A DNA stretch of 64,000 nucleotides, taken from an uncultured Draconibacterium sp. (GTDB lineage Bacteria > Bacteroidota > Bacteroidia > Bacteroidales > Prolixibacteraceae). Each line of letters begins with the position of its first letter. The first letter of the stretch is position 1. The position numbers and the translations under genes were made by a program. Below are positions 7,507 to 17,336 of this stretch, one piece after another. The stretch is taken from the NCBI RefSeq assembly GCF_913063105.1, contig NZ_CAJXYQ010000002.1, positions 186,001 to 250,000 of the forward strand, written 5' to 3'. The notes beneath the pieces were generated by a model, which was not told the DNA's origin, made no database searches, and worked only from the letters and a program-made list of their open reading frames with translations.

Positions 7507-9609
7507 CTACTGCTTTAAGATATACCTATCGTACAAGGTGTTAATCGAGTTGGTTTCACCAATAATGGTTAAAATATCATTTTCTTTAAGAATTGTTTTT
7601 CCTTTGGGGGCAAACACCTCTGAACCACGCTCGATAAATACAACCAGCACGTTGTTGGGCAGGGTTATATCCATAAGTTTTTTATCAATAAAACTACTGC
7701 TTTCGTTCTCTTTCTTTAGAGCAAATGAAATGTACTGTTTATCGTGTAAAAGATATTCAATAAGTTCCTGGTCAGTCTTAAACGAGAGCATATCTTTTAT
7801 AAAATAATCGCGTTCAGCAAGGTCCAGTATCCCACTCAGAATTCGAAGTTGTAATTTTGGTTTTTGGTCAGAATGAACCAAAAAGAAAAAAACATTAATT
7901 GCTTCCTGTTCTTCGTCATTATTTTTTCGAACGGTTTTTGTAATCTCTTGCTCTGCAAGAACAATGTGTAGCATTGGGGTGTCAATATTCTGATGAATCA
8001 TGTAATGAAATGAAACACCCTGAACAGTTAGCAACGAATCAATGGGACTGGTATTTGTGAATTCTTTGCGTAGGTTTTCTTCAGCAATATTCAACCGTTG
8101 TGCAAACGATTTGGAAACGGTTTCAATAACTTCATCAAAGTGGGCTGTCTGTGTGCAACGGCTAATTTTTGCCCTTACCAGCATTTGGTTGAACTGATCA
8201 TCTTCACGCAATCCTTTTTCCCGAAGAATAGTCATAAATTCGTTTTCCAATTCATCATGCTGGTGCTTGCCCAGCAAGGCAAACCAATGAAAAATTGCTC
8301 CTTCCCGTTTTACACGCTGCCTTACGTAAAAGCGGTACCACAAATAGGTGATAAAAATGGTAAACAGGGTAAAAACAACGGGCCAAACACCCATAAAGAA
8401 CATAAGGCCAAGCGATGTCAGAATACCAAAAATTTGCATAAAAGGATAAAGTGGCGAATGGTATCCCGGATCGTAGGATGCAATTTTACTGTTACGAAAA
8501 ACGATAACCGAGAAATTGATGGCAATAAAAATGATAAGCTGAAAGGTGCTGGCTAATTTTACAATACCCTCTTCAGTTAAAAAGAGTATAAAAAGTATGA
8601 TAAGAATAGCGGTTAAAATTATTGACGGTATTGGAGTGCCAAAGCGGCTGATAGATTTAAAATAGGACGAAAAAAGTTTATCGCGACTCATAGCAAGCGG
8701 ATAGCGCGATGTAGAGAGCATTCCTGCATTTCCGGTTGAAGCAAAGGCTAAAATGGCCGAAACAATGATAAGGTAGAGTCCGATTTTTGCAGGCAGCCAC
8801 TTAAAAAGTTGTTCGGCAGCAGTGGCAACAGGCGACAGGTCGTTTGCCAGCGTATTTTTATCCACCACGGCAACAATAATGTAAACACCGGCAACATAAA
8901 TAAACATTATTACCGCAAGCGATAAAGCCATGCCAAGTGGAATATTTCGCTCTGGTCGTTTGATTTCTTCGGCAACACTGGCAATTTGTGTTAATCCCAG
9001 GTAGGAAACAAAAACAAAGCCTGTTGTAAAAATAAGTCCTTTTGTACCGTGAGTGAAAAAGGTGTCAAAATTGTCGGCAATTTGCACGGGTTCAGCTGAC
9101 GACGAAAAGATTATGGCCCGCAATCCTTCGGCTATAAATAGCCCGATAGTAACCAGTAAAATAATTACAAAAATCTTTTGAATGCCGGATGATTTTTTTG
9201 CTCCAAAAATGTTGATTATTGTGAAAACAAAAGCAAAAAATACTGCCGTTTCTTTTATGGGGATATCCCAAAAAATGGAGGTGTAGGCACCGATACCAAC
9301 CAATGCAAAAGCCGTTTTTAACGACAATGCAATATATTTTCCAATGCCCCCAATTGTACCAAACATTGGGCCCAAACTTCGGTCGAGGAAATAGTAGGTT
9401 CCGCCAGCACGCGGCAGGGCGGTGGCAATTTCGGCAATGCTAAACATGGTTGGCATAATTAATATGCCGGCAAGAAAGTAGGCCAGAATGACCGAGGGGC
9501 CGGTATATTGCGATGCAATTCCGGGGAGCAAAAAGAACCCAGAGCTAAACATAGCCCCGGTGCTTATGGCAAATACATCAAATAATCCCAGTTCCTTTTT
9601 TAACTTCAT
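7507..9609 (-). CDS. APC-family permease with EIIA-like and RCK_C C-terminal domains
   Basis: A 700-residue protein. Residues 1-430 form about 12 membrane helices of an amino acid/polyamine/organocation permease (FAISTGAMFSSGFFLLPG near the start; ALPRAGGTYYFLDR at 64-77). Residues 480-625 resemble a PTS EIIA type-2 (nitrogen-regulatory) domain, with a candidate phosphorylatable histidine at 535 in VSFHYM and the late helix LRILSGILDLAERDYFIKDML. Residues 630-700 look like a TrkA-C/RCK_C ligand-sensing domain. The tails suggest transport gated by phosphorylation or a small ligand. The substrate is unknown. Its end converges with the antiporter gene, 28 bases apart. Confidence 0.8.
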   Translation of the reverse strand: MKLKKELGLFDVFAISTGAMFSSGFFLLPGIASQYTGPSVILAYFLAGILIMPTMFSIAEIATALPRAGGTYYFLDRSLGPMFGTIGGIGKYIALSLKTAFALVGIGAYTSIFWDIPIKETAVFFAFVFTIINIFGAKKSSGIQKIFVIILLVTIGLFIAEGLRAIIFSSSAEPVQIADNFDTFFTHGTKGLIFTTGFVFVSYLGLTQIASVAEEIKRPERNIPLGMALSLAVIMFIYVAGVYIIVAVVDKNTLANDLSPVATAAEQLFKWLPAKIGLYLIIVSAILAFASTGNAGMLSTSRYPLAMSRDKLFSSYFKSISRFGTPIPSIILTAILIILFILFLTEEGIVKLASTFQLIIFIAINFSVIVFRNSKIASYDPGYHSPLYPFMQIFGILTSLGLMFFMGVWPVVFTLFTIFITYLWYRFYVRQRVKREGAIFHWFALLGKHQHDELENEFMTILREKGLREDDQFNQMLVRAKISRCTQTAHFDEVIETVSKSFAQRLNIAEENLRKEFTNTSPIDSLLTVQGVSFHYMIHQNIDTPMLHIVLAEQEITKTVRKNNDEEQEAINVFFFLVHSDQKPKLQLRILSGILDLAERDYFIKDMLSFKTDQELIEYLLHDKQYISFALKKENESSSFIDKKLMDITLPNNVLVVFIERGSEVFAPKGKTILKENDILTIIGETNSINTLYDRYILKQ

Positions 9610-9738
9610 CTGTACTTTTTATTTCTACTTATGTAATATTTATACAGTTAAGTGGAATAAAAAGTTTAGCTGTCGTAAAACATCTCGGAATAGGACTGTT
9701 GCAAAAGCAGGGGGTAAGAGTTATATGGTATTGAGAAT

Positions 9739-9773
9739 AAAAAAGGTTGCCAATTTTTTTTGACAACCTTTTT
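9739..9773 (-). terminator. Terminator after the primary sigma factor gene
   Basis: GGTTG (9745-9749) pairs with CAACC (9764-9768), and flanking A and T runs extend the stem on both sides. It can therefore work in both directions. It starts 6 bases after the sigma factor stop codon on the minus strand. Confidence 0.75.
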
Positions 9774-9778
9774 CTCTA

Positions 9779-10639
9779 CTAGCCCAGATATGATTTTAAT
9801 AATTTGCTACGCGATGTATGTCGTAATCGTCTGATAGCCTTTTCTTTTATCTGCCTTACCCTTTCGCGGGTTAATCCAAATCGTTCACCGATTTCCTCCA
9901 AAGTCATTTCCTGGCACCCTATGCCAAAAAATAGTCTTACAATGTCACTTTCTCGCTCAGTCAATGTTGCTAACGCGCGATGAATTTCTCTAGCCAGCGA
10001 CTCCATGATAAGGCTTTTGTCGGCGTTTGGCGAATCGTTATTTACCAAAACATCAAGAAGACTGTTGTCTTCTCCGTCAACAAAAGGTGCATCAACCGAC
10101 ACATGTCGGCCAGATACTCGTAAAGTATCAGCAACCTTATCTGCAGGTAATTCTAGCGATTCTGCTAATTCTTCCGGCGAGGGCTTGCGTTCGTGTTCTT
10201 GCTCAAATTTTGAGAATGCTTTGTTGATTTTGTTCAACGAACCTACCTGGTTCAATGGCAAACGAACGATACGCGATTGCTCTGCAAGCGCTTGAAGAAT
10301 AGATTGGCGAATCCACCATACTGCGTAAGAAATGAACTTAAAACCGCGGGTTTCGTCGAACTTTTCGGCTGCTTTAATCAAACCAAGGTTTCCTTCGTTA
10401 ATTAAGTCGGGTAAGCTAAGTCCCTGATTTTGGTACTGCTTTGCCACCGATACTACAAATCGAAGGTTTGCTCTTGTTAATTTCTCCAAAGCCGCCTGAT
10501 CGCCTTTTTTAATCCGCTGTGCTAACTCCACTTCTTCCTCTACAGTAATCAGCTCTTCCTTACCAATTTCCTGCAAATACTTATCTAAAGAGGCACTTTC
10601 ACGGTTAGTGATTGACTTGGTGATCTTTAGTTGTCTCAT
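9779..10639 (-). CDS. rpoD: Primary RNA polymerase sigma factor (RpoD/SigA type)
   Basis: A 286-residue sigma-70 factor of the short form used as the housekeeping sigma in Bacteroidota, without the long N-terminal region of E. coli RpoD. Region 1.2 is [16 protein letters not shown]. Region 2 contains [18 protein letters not shown] and [15 protein letters not shown]. Region 4 ends with the helix-turn-helix [20 protein letters not shown]. It directs polymerase to the TTG / TAnnTTTG promoters seen in this window, and its own promoter matches that consensus. It is flanked by genes on the same strand but has its own promoter and terminator. Confidence 0.93.
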   Translation of the reverse strand: MRQLKITKSITNRESASLDKYLQEIGKEELITVEEEVELAQRIKKGDQAALEKLTRANLRFVVSVAKQYQNQGLSLPDLINEGNLGLIKAAEKFDETRGFKFISYAVWWIRQSILQALAEQSRIVRLPLNQVGSLNKINKAFSKFEQEHERKPSPEELAESLELPADKVADTLRVSGRHVSVDAPFVDGEDNSLLDVLVNNDSPNADKSLIMESLAREIHRALATLTERESDIVRLFFGIGCQEMTLEEIGERFGLTRERVRQIKEKAIRRLRHTSRSKLLKSYLG

Positions 10640-10661
10640 ATGTAATCCTTAAAAAATCGTG

Positions 10662-10692
10662 CAAATATAGAACATTAATAACTAATGGTCAA
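10662..10692 (-). promoter_or_regulatory. Promoter of the primary sigma factor gene
   Basis: Read on the minus strand, TTG (10692-10690) is followed after 20 bases by TATATTTG (10669-10662), an exact TAnnTTTG box. The box lies 22 bases before the start codon. It fits the Bacteroidota -33/-7 consensus. Confidence 0.75.
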
Positions 10693-10751
10693 GGAGAAAG
10701 CACATCGTATTTTGTTATTAATACAAAATTAAAGGTTGTAGCTCTGGGTTT

Positions 10752-12188
10752 TTAGTTTTCCAGGCCAAAAACATAATATGCTGATTCTCCGTTAGGATAA
10801 ACGCCTTCAACCAATATTCCTCCTCTCGCATTTCCTACTTCTCTCTTAAAATCGCCAACTTCGTAAATAGGCTTTTTATTTACCGAAGTAATAATAAAAC
10901 CTTTTTCGAGGCCGGCATCTTTTAGTTTTCCTTTCTCTAATTTGGTAATCATTATACCGCTTCTGATTCCCAATTCTTGTTTAACATTGTTGCTTACGGC
11001 TTCAAATTCGGCGCCCAAAACTGTCATGTTGTCGCGCACAATCTCGGTGTCGCCGTGTTTGTTACGTAAGGTAACGGTAAATTGTTTCTTTTCATTGTCT
11101 CTAATTACAACAATATCTACGTCGTCTCCCGGGCGGTACTGACTTACTTTTTCCTGAAGCTCGGCGGCTGTTTTTGTTTTCTCACCATCAACACTAATGA
11201 TAACGTCTTTTTCTTTTAAGCCAGCCTCGTTAGCTGCGCCGTTTTCAACAACTCCACCAATATAAACACCTTCAACCTTGTCAAGGTTCAGTTCTTCGGC
11301 AATTTCGGCATTTACGTCACCAATATTTACTCCCAGTAATGCACGTTGCACTTCACCAAATTCTTTCAGGTCCTCAACCACTTTTTTTACAATTGACACG
11401 GGAACAGCAAACGAATAACCGGTAAACGACCCCGTACGCGAAGCAATCGCAGTATTGATTCCCACCAGGTTTCCCTGCTGGTTAACAAGTGCACCACCAC
11501 TGTTTCCCGGGTTTACGGCAGCATCGGTTTGAATAAATGATTCAATGCGGTACTGGTCTTGGTTGATTCCTAAATTACGACCTTGCGCACTAATAATTCC
11601 AGCAGTAACTGTTGATGTAAGATTAAAGGGATTTCCTACGGCCAATACCCATTCTCCCAGCTGCAGGTTGTCGGAGTTACCATAAGTTAAATAGGGTAAG
11701 TCTTCTGCCTCTACCTTAAGCAAAGCAATATCTGTAGATGGATCGGCACCTACCAGTCGGGCTTCAAATTCTCTTTTATCGTTTAAAATTACTTTTATAT
11801 TCTGGGCATTTTCAATTACGTGGTTGTTGGTAATTATAAATCCATCTTCTGACATGATAACACCAGAACCAAAGCCCTGGCGTACCTCCGGCTGGCTTCT
11901 TAAACCAAAAAACTCGTCGAGAAATGGATTTCCGCTCGACCACTGGCCGGTACGAACCGATTGTGTGGCAATGTGTACTACAGCATGTACCGATTTTTGA
12001 GCGGCAAACGTTAAATCGGGTAGTTGTTGTTCACTGTTGGCGGGTAGATTAATATAGCGGGCAGCCTGCTCTTCTTTTATAGTTACAACCTGTGTTTTAT
12101 CAAAAAATGTACTGTAAGCCCAAACGGCAACAAAAGCACCTGCAATTACAAGTAAAAATGTCAGCGAAATTCTTCCTACTTTTTTCAT
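10752..12188 (-). CDS. HtrA/Deg-family serine protease with two PDZ domains
   Basis: A 478-residue envelope protease with one N-terminal hydrophobic segment (about residues 7-27), either a membrane anchor or a signal peptide. The trypsin-like domain has the full catalytic triad: His123 in ITNNHVIE, Asp153 in STDIALLKV and Ser230 in NPGNSGGALV. Two PDZ regions follow, at about 285-375 and 390-470. It degrades or refolds misfolded envelope proteins, as DegP/DegQ do. Both PDZ regions and all catalytic residues are present, so it should be active. Confidence 0.92.
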   Translation of the reverse strand: MKKVGRISLTFLLVIAGAFVAVWAYSTFFDKTQVVTIKEEQAARYINLPANSEQQLPDLTFAAQKSVHAVVHIATQSVRTGQWSSGNPFLDEFFGLRSQPEVRQGFGSGVIMSEDGFIITNNHVIENAQNIKVILNDKREFEARLVGADPSTDIALLKVEAEDLPYLTYGNSDNLQLGEWVLAVGNPFNLTSTVTAGIISAQGRNLGINQDQYRIESFIQTDAAVNPGNSGGALVNQQGNLVGINTAIASRTGSFTGYSFAVPVSIVKKVVEDLKEFGEVQRALLGVNIGDVNAEIAEELNLDKVEGVYIGGVVENGAANEAGLKEKDVIISVDGEKTKTAAELQEKVSQYRPGDDVDIVVIRDNEKKQFTVTLRNKHGDTEIVRDNMTVLGAEFEAVSNNVKQELGIRSGIMITKLEKGKLKDAGLEKGFIITSVNKKPIYEVGDFKREVGNARGGILVEGVYPNGESAYYVFGLEN

Positions 12189-12241
12189 AACTTAAAATTT
12201 TAAAATACGTTCTTGTTTTCTTTTTCGGTGTATTAAGAACG

Positions 12242-12249
12242 CAAATTTA
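12242..12249 (-). promoter_or_regulatory. Candidate -7 box of the HtrA gene
   Basis: On the minus strand TAAATTTG matches TAnnTTTG exactly, 53 bases before the start codon. No clear TTG -33 element is found at the usual distance, so support is moderate. Confidence 0.5.
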
Positions 12250-12435
12250 CTGCCACTGTTTTGCTTATCCCTTGGGCTGTACGTCTATTTTGCATAATTT
12301 AACACCCTGATAGGTGCTTTGTTAAAAAGTTAAAAACAAATCATTCTTATACTGAAACTATGTCAGTTTGTCTTGTCAGTGTTTGCTGAAATAGTACGAC
12401 AATTCAGCTTACAATTAAAAACACAATTCAAAAAT

Positions 12436-13017
12436 CTATCTCTCGGGAACTTTAAACCATTTGGTATCCAGCTCAAATGCTTTATAGTTTGTTATGTAGT
12501 TTAAGGCCTCGTGAGGAGTTTCTGCCACATAATAAAGTTTCCTGTAAATATCTTTTGCAAACAATTCGACATATGAAAGCTCAAATTGTTTAAACAAGTG
12601 GTCGAAAAAATTATTTGTGTTTACAAAAACAATAGGTTTGGTATGGTAAGAAAGCTGGCGCAGGGTCATTACTTCCAATATCTCTTCCAGTGTTCCAAAA
12701 CCGCCGGGAAGGGCGATAAATGCATCTGATATTTCACGCATTTTTTCCTTACGTGTCATCATATCAGGGGTAATAATTACCTCGTGTGCATTGTCTGAGG
12801 TTAAGGAACGCTCAATCATTTTTTCAGGGATTATGCCAATTGTTTTGCCACCTGCTTCTACCGCGGCAACAGTTGCTGCTTCCATCAGACCAACATTAGC
12901 ACCTCCATTTACCAGTGTATGCCCTCCTTGTCCGATGAGTTTACCCAACTGTTGGGTTGCTTCAAAATAAACCGGATTAATTGCATTGCTGGAAGAACAG
13001 AAAACACAGATATTCAT
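12436..13017 (-). CDS. LOG-family protein (nucleoside monophosphate phosphoribohydrolase-like)
   Basis: A 193-residue Rossmann-fold protein of the Lonely Guy / TIGR00730 family. The signature PGGFGTLEE (104-112) and the preceding MMTRKEKM segment, which contributes the conserved Arg, are present. So is the nucleotide-binding start VFCSSSN followed by VNGGANVGLM. Members cleave the N-glycosidic bond of nucleoside 5'-monophosphates, and some release cytokinin-like bases. The physiological role in this organism is unknown. A CTCACTACT-type repeat directly precedes its start codon. Confidence 0.88.
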   Translation of the reverse strand: MNICVFCSSSNAINPVYFEATQQLGKLIGQGGHTLVNGGANVGLMEAATVAAVEAGGKTIGIIPEKMIERSLTSDNAHEVIITPDMMTRKEKMREISDAFIALPGGFGTLEEILEVMTLRQLSYHTKPIVFVNTNNFFDHLFKQFELSYVELFAKDIYRKLYYVAETPHEALNYITNYKAFELDTKWFKVPER

Positions 13018-13024
13018 GATTTTA

Positions 13025-13053
13025 AGTATGAGTAATGAGTAATTAGTAGTGAG
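13025..13053 (-). repeat. CTCACTACT-type leader repeat, minus-strand copy
   Basis: Read on the minus strand this begins CTCACTACTAATTACTC and continues with another ATTACTC unit, ending 8 bases before the LOG start codon. It matches the stretch at 157-209 in composition and in orientation relative to the downstream gene. A weaker remnant (GGTACTCAGTACTT) lies at about 13152-13165, after gyrB. Confidence 0.5.
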
Positions 13054-13082
13054 AAAAAATCCGGGTTAGAGCCCGGATTTTT
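13054..13082 (-). terminator. Terminator of gyrB (bidirectional)
   Basis: A perfect 11-bp stem, AAAAATCCGGG (13055-13065) with CCCGGATTTTT (13072-13082), encloses a 6-base loop. It has T-runs on both strands. It lies about 100 bases after the gyrB stop codon. Confidence 0.85.
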
Positions 13083-13182
13083 CTATGTAATTTTGAAATT
13101 AATTTTCAAAAAGAAAGAGAAAAATTTTGTACTGGAGAGCTATTCTTTCTCGGTACTCAGTACTTTTATTCTCAAATCTGGC

Positions 13183-15162
<1,980 letters not shown>

Positions 15163-15286
15163 TTAAAATTAAATCCTTTAAAATAAAATAGTTTCCCCCG
15201 CAAAAAAGCTTTAAAAACTTTTCGAAGAAAACTAGTTGATTTTCAAGTTCTTATCTTGCTTTAAAAATGATCTGATAATCACGTCA

Positions 15287-15294
15287 CAAATATA
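15287..15294 (-). promoter_or_regulatory. Candidate -7 box of gyrB
   Basis: On the minus strand TATATTTG is an exact TAnnTTTG match, 134 bases before the start. It implies an untranslated leader of roughly 125 bases. No TTG is seen at the ideal distance. Confidence 0.5.
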
Positions 15295-15400
15295 TAAAAA
15301 ATAGGCAGAAAACAGCGGTTTTACGTGTGTTAAAAGACCTTATTTTTCAACAAGATATCAACCTCTGAATGAGTGTTTAGGTGCTTGAAAATTCGTGTCA

Positions 15401-15478
15401 ACGAATTACACGGATTTCACGAATTATATCATTAGACAGGCAGTCCTCGAGAATGATTTTAAGGTTCGTGTAATTCGT
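15401..15478. repeat. Inverted CGTGTAATTCGT repeat pair
   Basis: ACGAATTACACG (15401-15412) is the exact reverse complement of CGTGTAATTCGT (15467-15478), with a 54-base spacer. Both arms are embedded in longer, imperfect ATTCGTG-like units (15391-15426 and 15463-15486). It looks like a short intergenic palindromic repeat rather than a gene-specific element. Confidence 0.55.
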
Positions 15479-15492
15479 GAAATTAATGGATG

Positions 15493-15519
15493 AAAAAAGG
15501 AGAGCATTGGCTCTCCTTT
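15493..15519 (-). terminator. Terminator of the TPR/barrel operon
   Basis: A perfect 10-bp stem, AAAGGAGAGC (15496-15505) with GCTCTCCTTT (15510-15519), has a 4-base loop. On the minus strand it continues into a run of six T. It lies 28 bases after the stop of the barrel gene. Confidence 0.9.
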
Positions 15520-15546
15520 ATCCAAATTGATTGATTATGCCAGTTG

Positions 15547-17334
15547 TTAAAACGAATAACTTATTCCGGCCAGCATATTAAAGCTTTGAACCGGGTATCC
15601 GAACCAGCGTTGGTATTTTTGGAATCCAAAATTATTTAGTTGCGCAAAAGCAGCGAATTTATTGGTTAGCTGATAATTGCCTTTAAGGTTTAAATCGAAA
15701 GCAGCATCGAGGTTGTTTGATTTATATGTTGGCGGCAGGGCTACGGCGGTGAAATTTCGAGGATCAGGTTGCTGAATAACCAATGCTTTTCGTTCGCCCA
15801 TTAAAAAAATATCGGCCGACAAACTAAGTTGTTCATTTACTTTGTAGCCAATGTTTAAGGTAGCGTCCCACGTTGGTAGGTTCCAGGCTTCTTCTTGTTC
15901 GTCGAGTTTGTAGTTGTAGTAATTAACTGATGCTGTTAATTCTAGCTTATCTGTTGAGGCGTGAAACACTTCGGCATTTAGCTTTAGTCTGTTTGTGTTG
16001 TCGTAAAGCACCTTAAAAGTATTGTCAGTCACAAGTGGTGCCGGATTGTAATCGGGGTCGAAATAAAGGCTTTCGCTTAAATAATAAAATGGTTGGTTAT
16101 CGGTAATGGAATACTCGGCTGAAACTTTAAAATTGGTTTTTTTCGAAAGTTTGCCATCAAAACCACCATAGAAACGAAATTTTTGGAAGGCATTCATAAC
16201 ATCGTGTTCCGGATCAGTAAATGGGTTTTCGTAGGCAATTTTAGAGTAGTGGTTGCTGATATACTTGCCATCAATTCCGGCGTAAAGGCTAATCAGTTCA
16301 GGTACGGGTGTCCAGTTGGCGCGTATGTTTGGCGATAGTTTTGCTACAGCATCTTCGTCAGAGACCATGGCAAACCAGGTGTTAACACCTAATTTTAGGT
16401 TGGCAGTTTCGTCGCCGATAAACCAGGCAGGTTTAGCGTGTATAATGATTTGCGAACGGTTTCCGATGGCGGAGTCGGCCTGCAGAAAAATATCGCTGGC
16501 CTGGGTGTATAAAATACCGCCTTCAAGCAGTCCTACGCCTGTAATCATTGGTTGTTGCACATCCATTATAAAATTAGCATAATGCTCGCGCTGATCGGTT
16601 TTTGTACCAAAATAATGGTAGCTAAAATTAAACCCGATGGTTGCATCATCGTATTCGGCAGTTGGGTTTTTAAGTCCAATGTTTATACCTCCTTTGGCAA
16701 ACGATTGTTTGGTGTCGAAATAGTTGATATCCTGATTATTTTCGAGTAGCGGATCGGGCACAGCCACTAAAGGGTAGCCATAATAGTTAAAAGCATCGTG
16801 TTTAAAATCGATGTTCACCGATAGTACATTGTCGCGAAACAGGTGTTTCACAAACAGGTCAATTTCGTTTTTCATAAAAGGAGCATCCACTTTGTTGCCT
16901 CCTTCCAGTTCAATTTTATCGAACGAAGAAAGGTGCATGGCATGAATTCCGAACAGTGAATTTTTTGAGTTGACATTATTAAAAAACACTTCGCCGTAGG
17001 GGCGGAAAGTTGTGCCCAGTCCGGCACGTACCAGTCCATAACCGTTGTCTTGTGGTGCTTGTGTTTCAATAATAGCGGCTTTTAACGGATTTACCGAGAA
17101 TGAACTAAAAACCGGCTGGCTGTTTATGGTGTAATTAAACGTTGGCTTTTGGTGTTCTGTCTCGTCAATGGTTGGCATGCTGTTTAATTTGTTGGCGTCC
17201 GAAAGTGTTGGTTTGTAGGCTTTTGTTACCTCTACTTCCTGGGTTAAGGTGTCGCGTTGAGCCTGAGCAGCCAATCCTATTCCCATTAAGATAATTACAA
17301 GTATATATTGAATTGATTTAAACATGTTGCGCAT
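15547..17334 (-). CDS. Outer-membrane beta-barrel protein, TonB-receptor-like, function unknown
   Basis: A 595-residue protein with a signal peptide cleaved after about residue 25 (LAAQAQ). A short plug-like N-terminal part contains the pattern DTLTQEVEVTKAYKPTLSDA. The rest is rich in alternating polar and aromatic strands and ends in aromatic residues (LAGISYSF), typical of an outer-membrane barrel. No carboxypeptidase-like domain, clear TonB box or full TonB plug was recognised, so it is not a SusC protein. It starts 2 bases after the stop of the large TPR gene, so the two are probably translated together and act as a pair in the envelope. The substrate or role is not known. Confidence 0.7.
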   Translation of the reverse strand: MRNMFKSIQYILVIILMGIGLAAQAQRDTLTQEVEVTKAYKPTLSDANKLNSMPTIDETEHQKPTFNYTINSQPVFSSFSVNPLKAAIIETQAPQDNGYGLVRAGLGTTFRPYGEVFFNNVNSKNSLFGIHAMHLSSFDKIELEGGNKVDAPFMKNEIDLFVKHLFRDNVLSVNIDFKHDAFNYYGYPLVAVPDPLLENNQDINYFDTKQSFAKGGINIGLKNPTAEYDDATIGFNFSYHYFGTKTDQREHYANFIMDVQQPMITGVGLLEGGILYTQASDIFLQADSAIGNRSQIIIHAKPAWFIGDETANLKLGVNTWFAMVSDEDAVAKLSPNIRANWTPVPELISLYAGIDGKYISNHYSKIAYENPFTDPEHDVMNAFQKFRFYGGFDGKLSKKTNFKVSAEYSITDNQPFYYLSESLYFDPDYNPAPLVTDNTFKVLYDNTNRLKLNAEVFHASTDKLELTASVNYYNYKLDEQEEAWNLPTWDATLNIGYKVNEQLSLSADIFLMGERKALVIQQPDPRNFTAVALPPTYKSNNLDAAFDLNLKGNYQLTNKFAAFAQLNNFGFQKYQRWFGYPVQSFNMLAGISYSF

Positions 17335-17336
17335 TT

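Noticed and set aside
8098-8556. 152-codon open frame on the plus strand inside the APC permease gene
   Set aside because: It is antisense to a well-supported conserved gene and its protein has no recognisable domain or signal; other long antisense frames, such as those inside gyrB, were rejected for the same reason.
15547-17334. Possible SusC/TonB-dependent receptor
   Set aside because: No carboxypeptidase-like domain, no proper plug and a short length; the same reasoning excludes the DUF5916 protein at 39869-42016. No SusD-like gene was found either.
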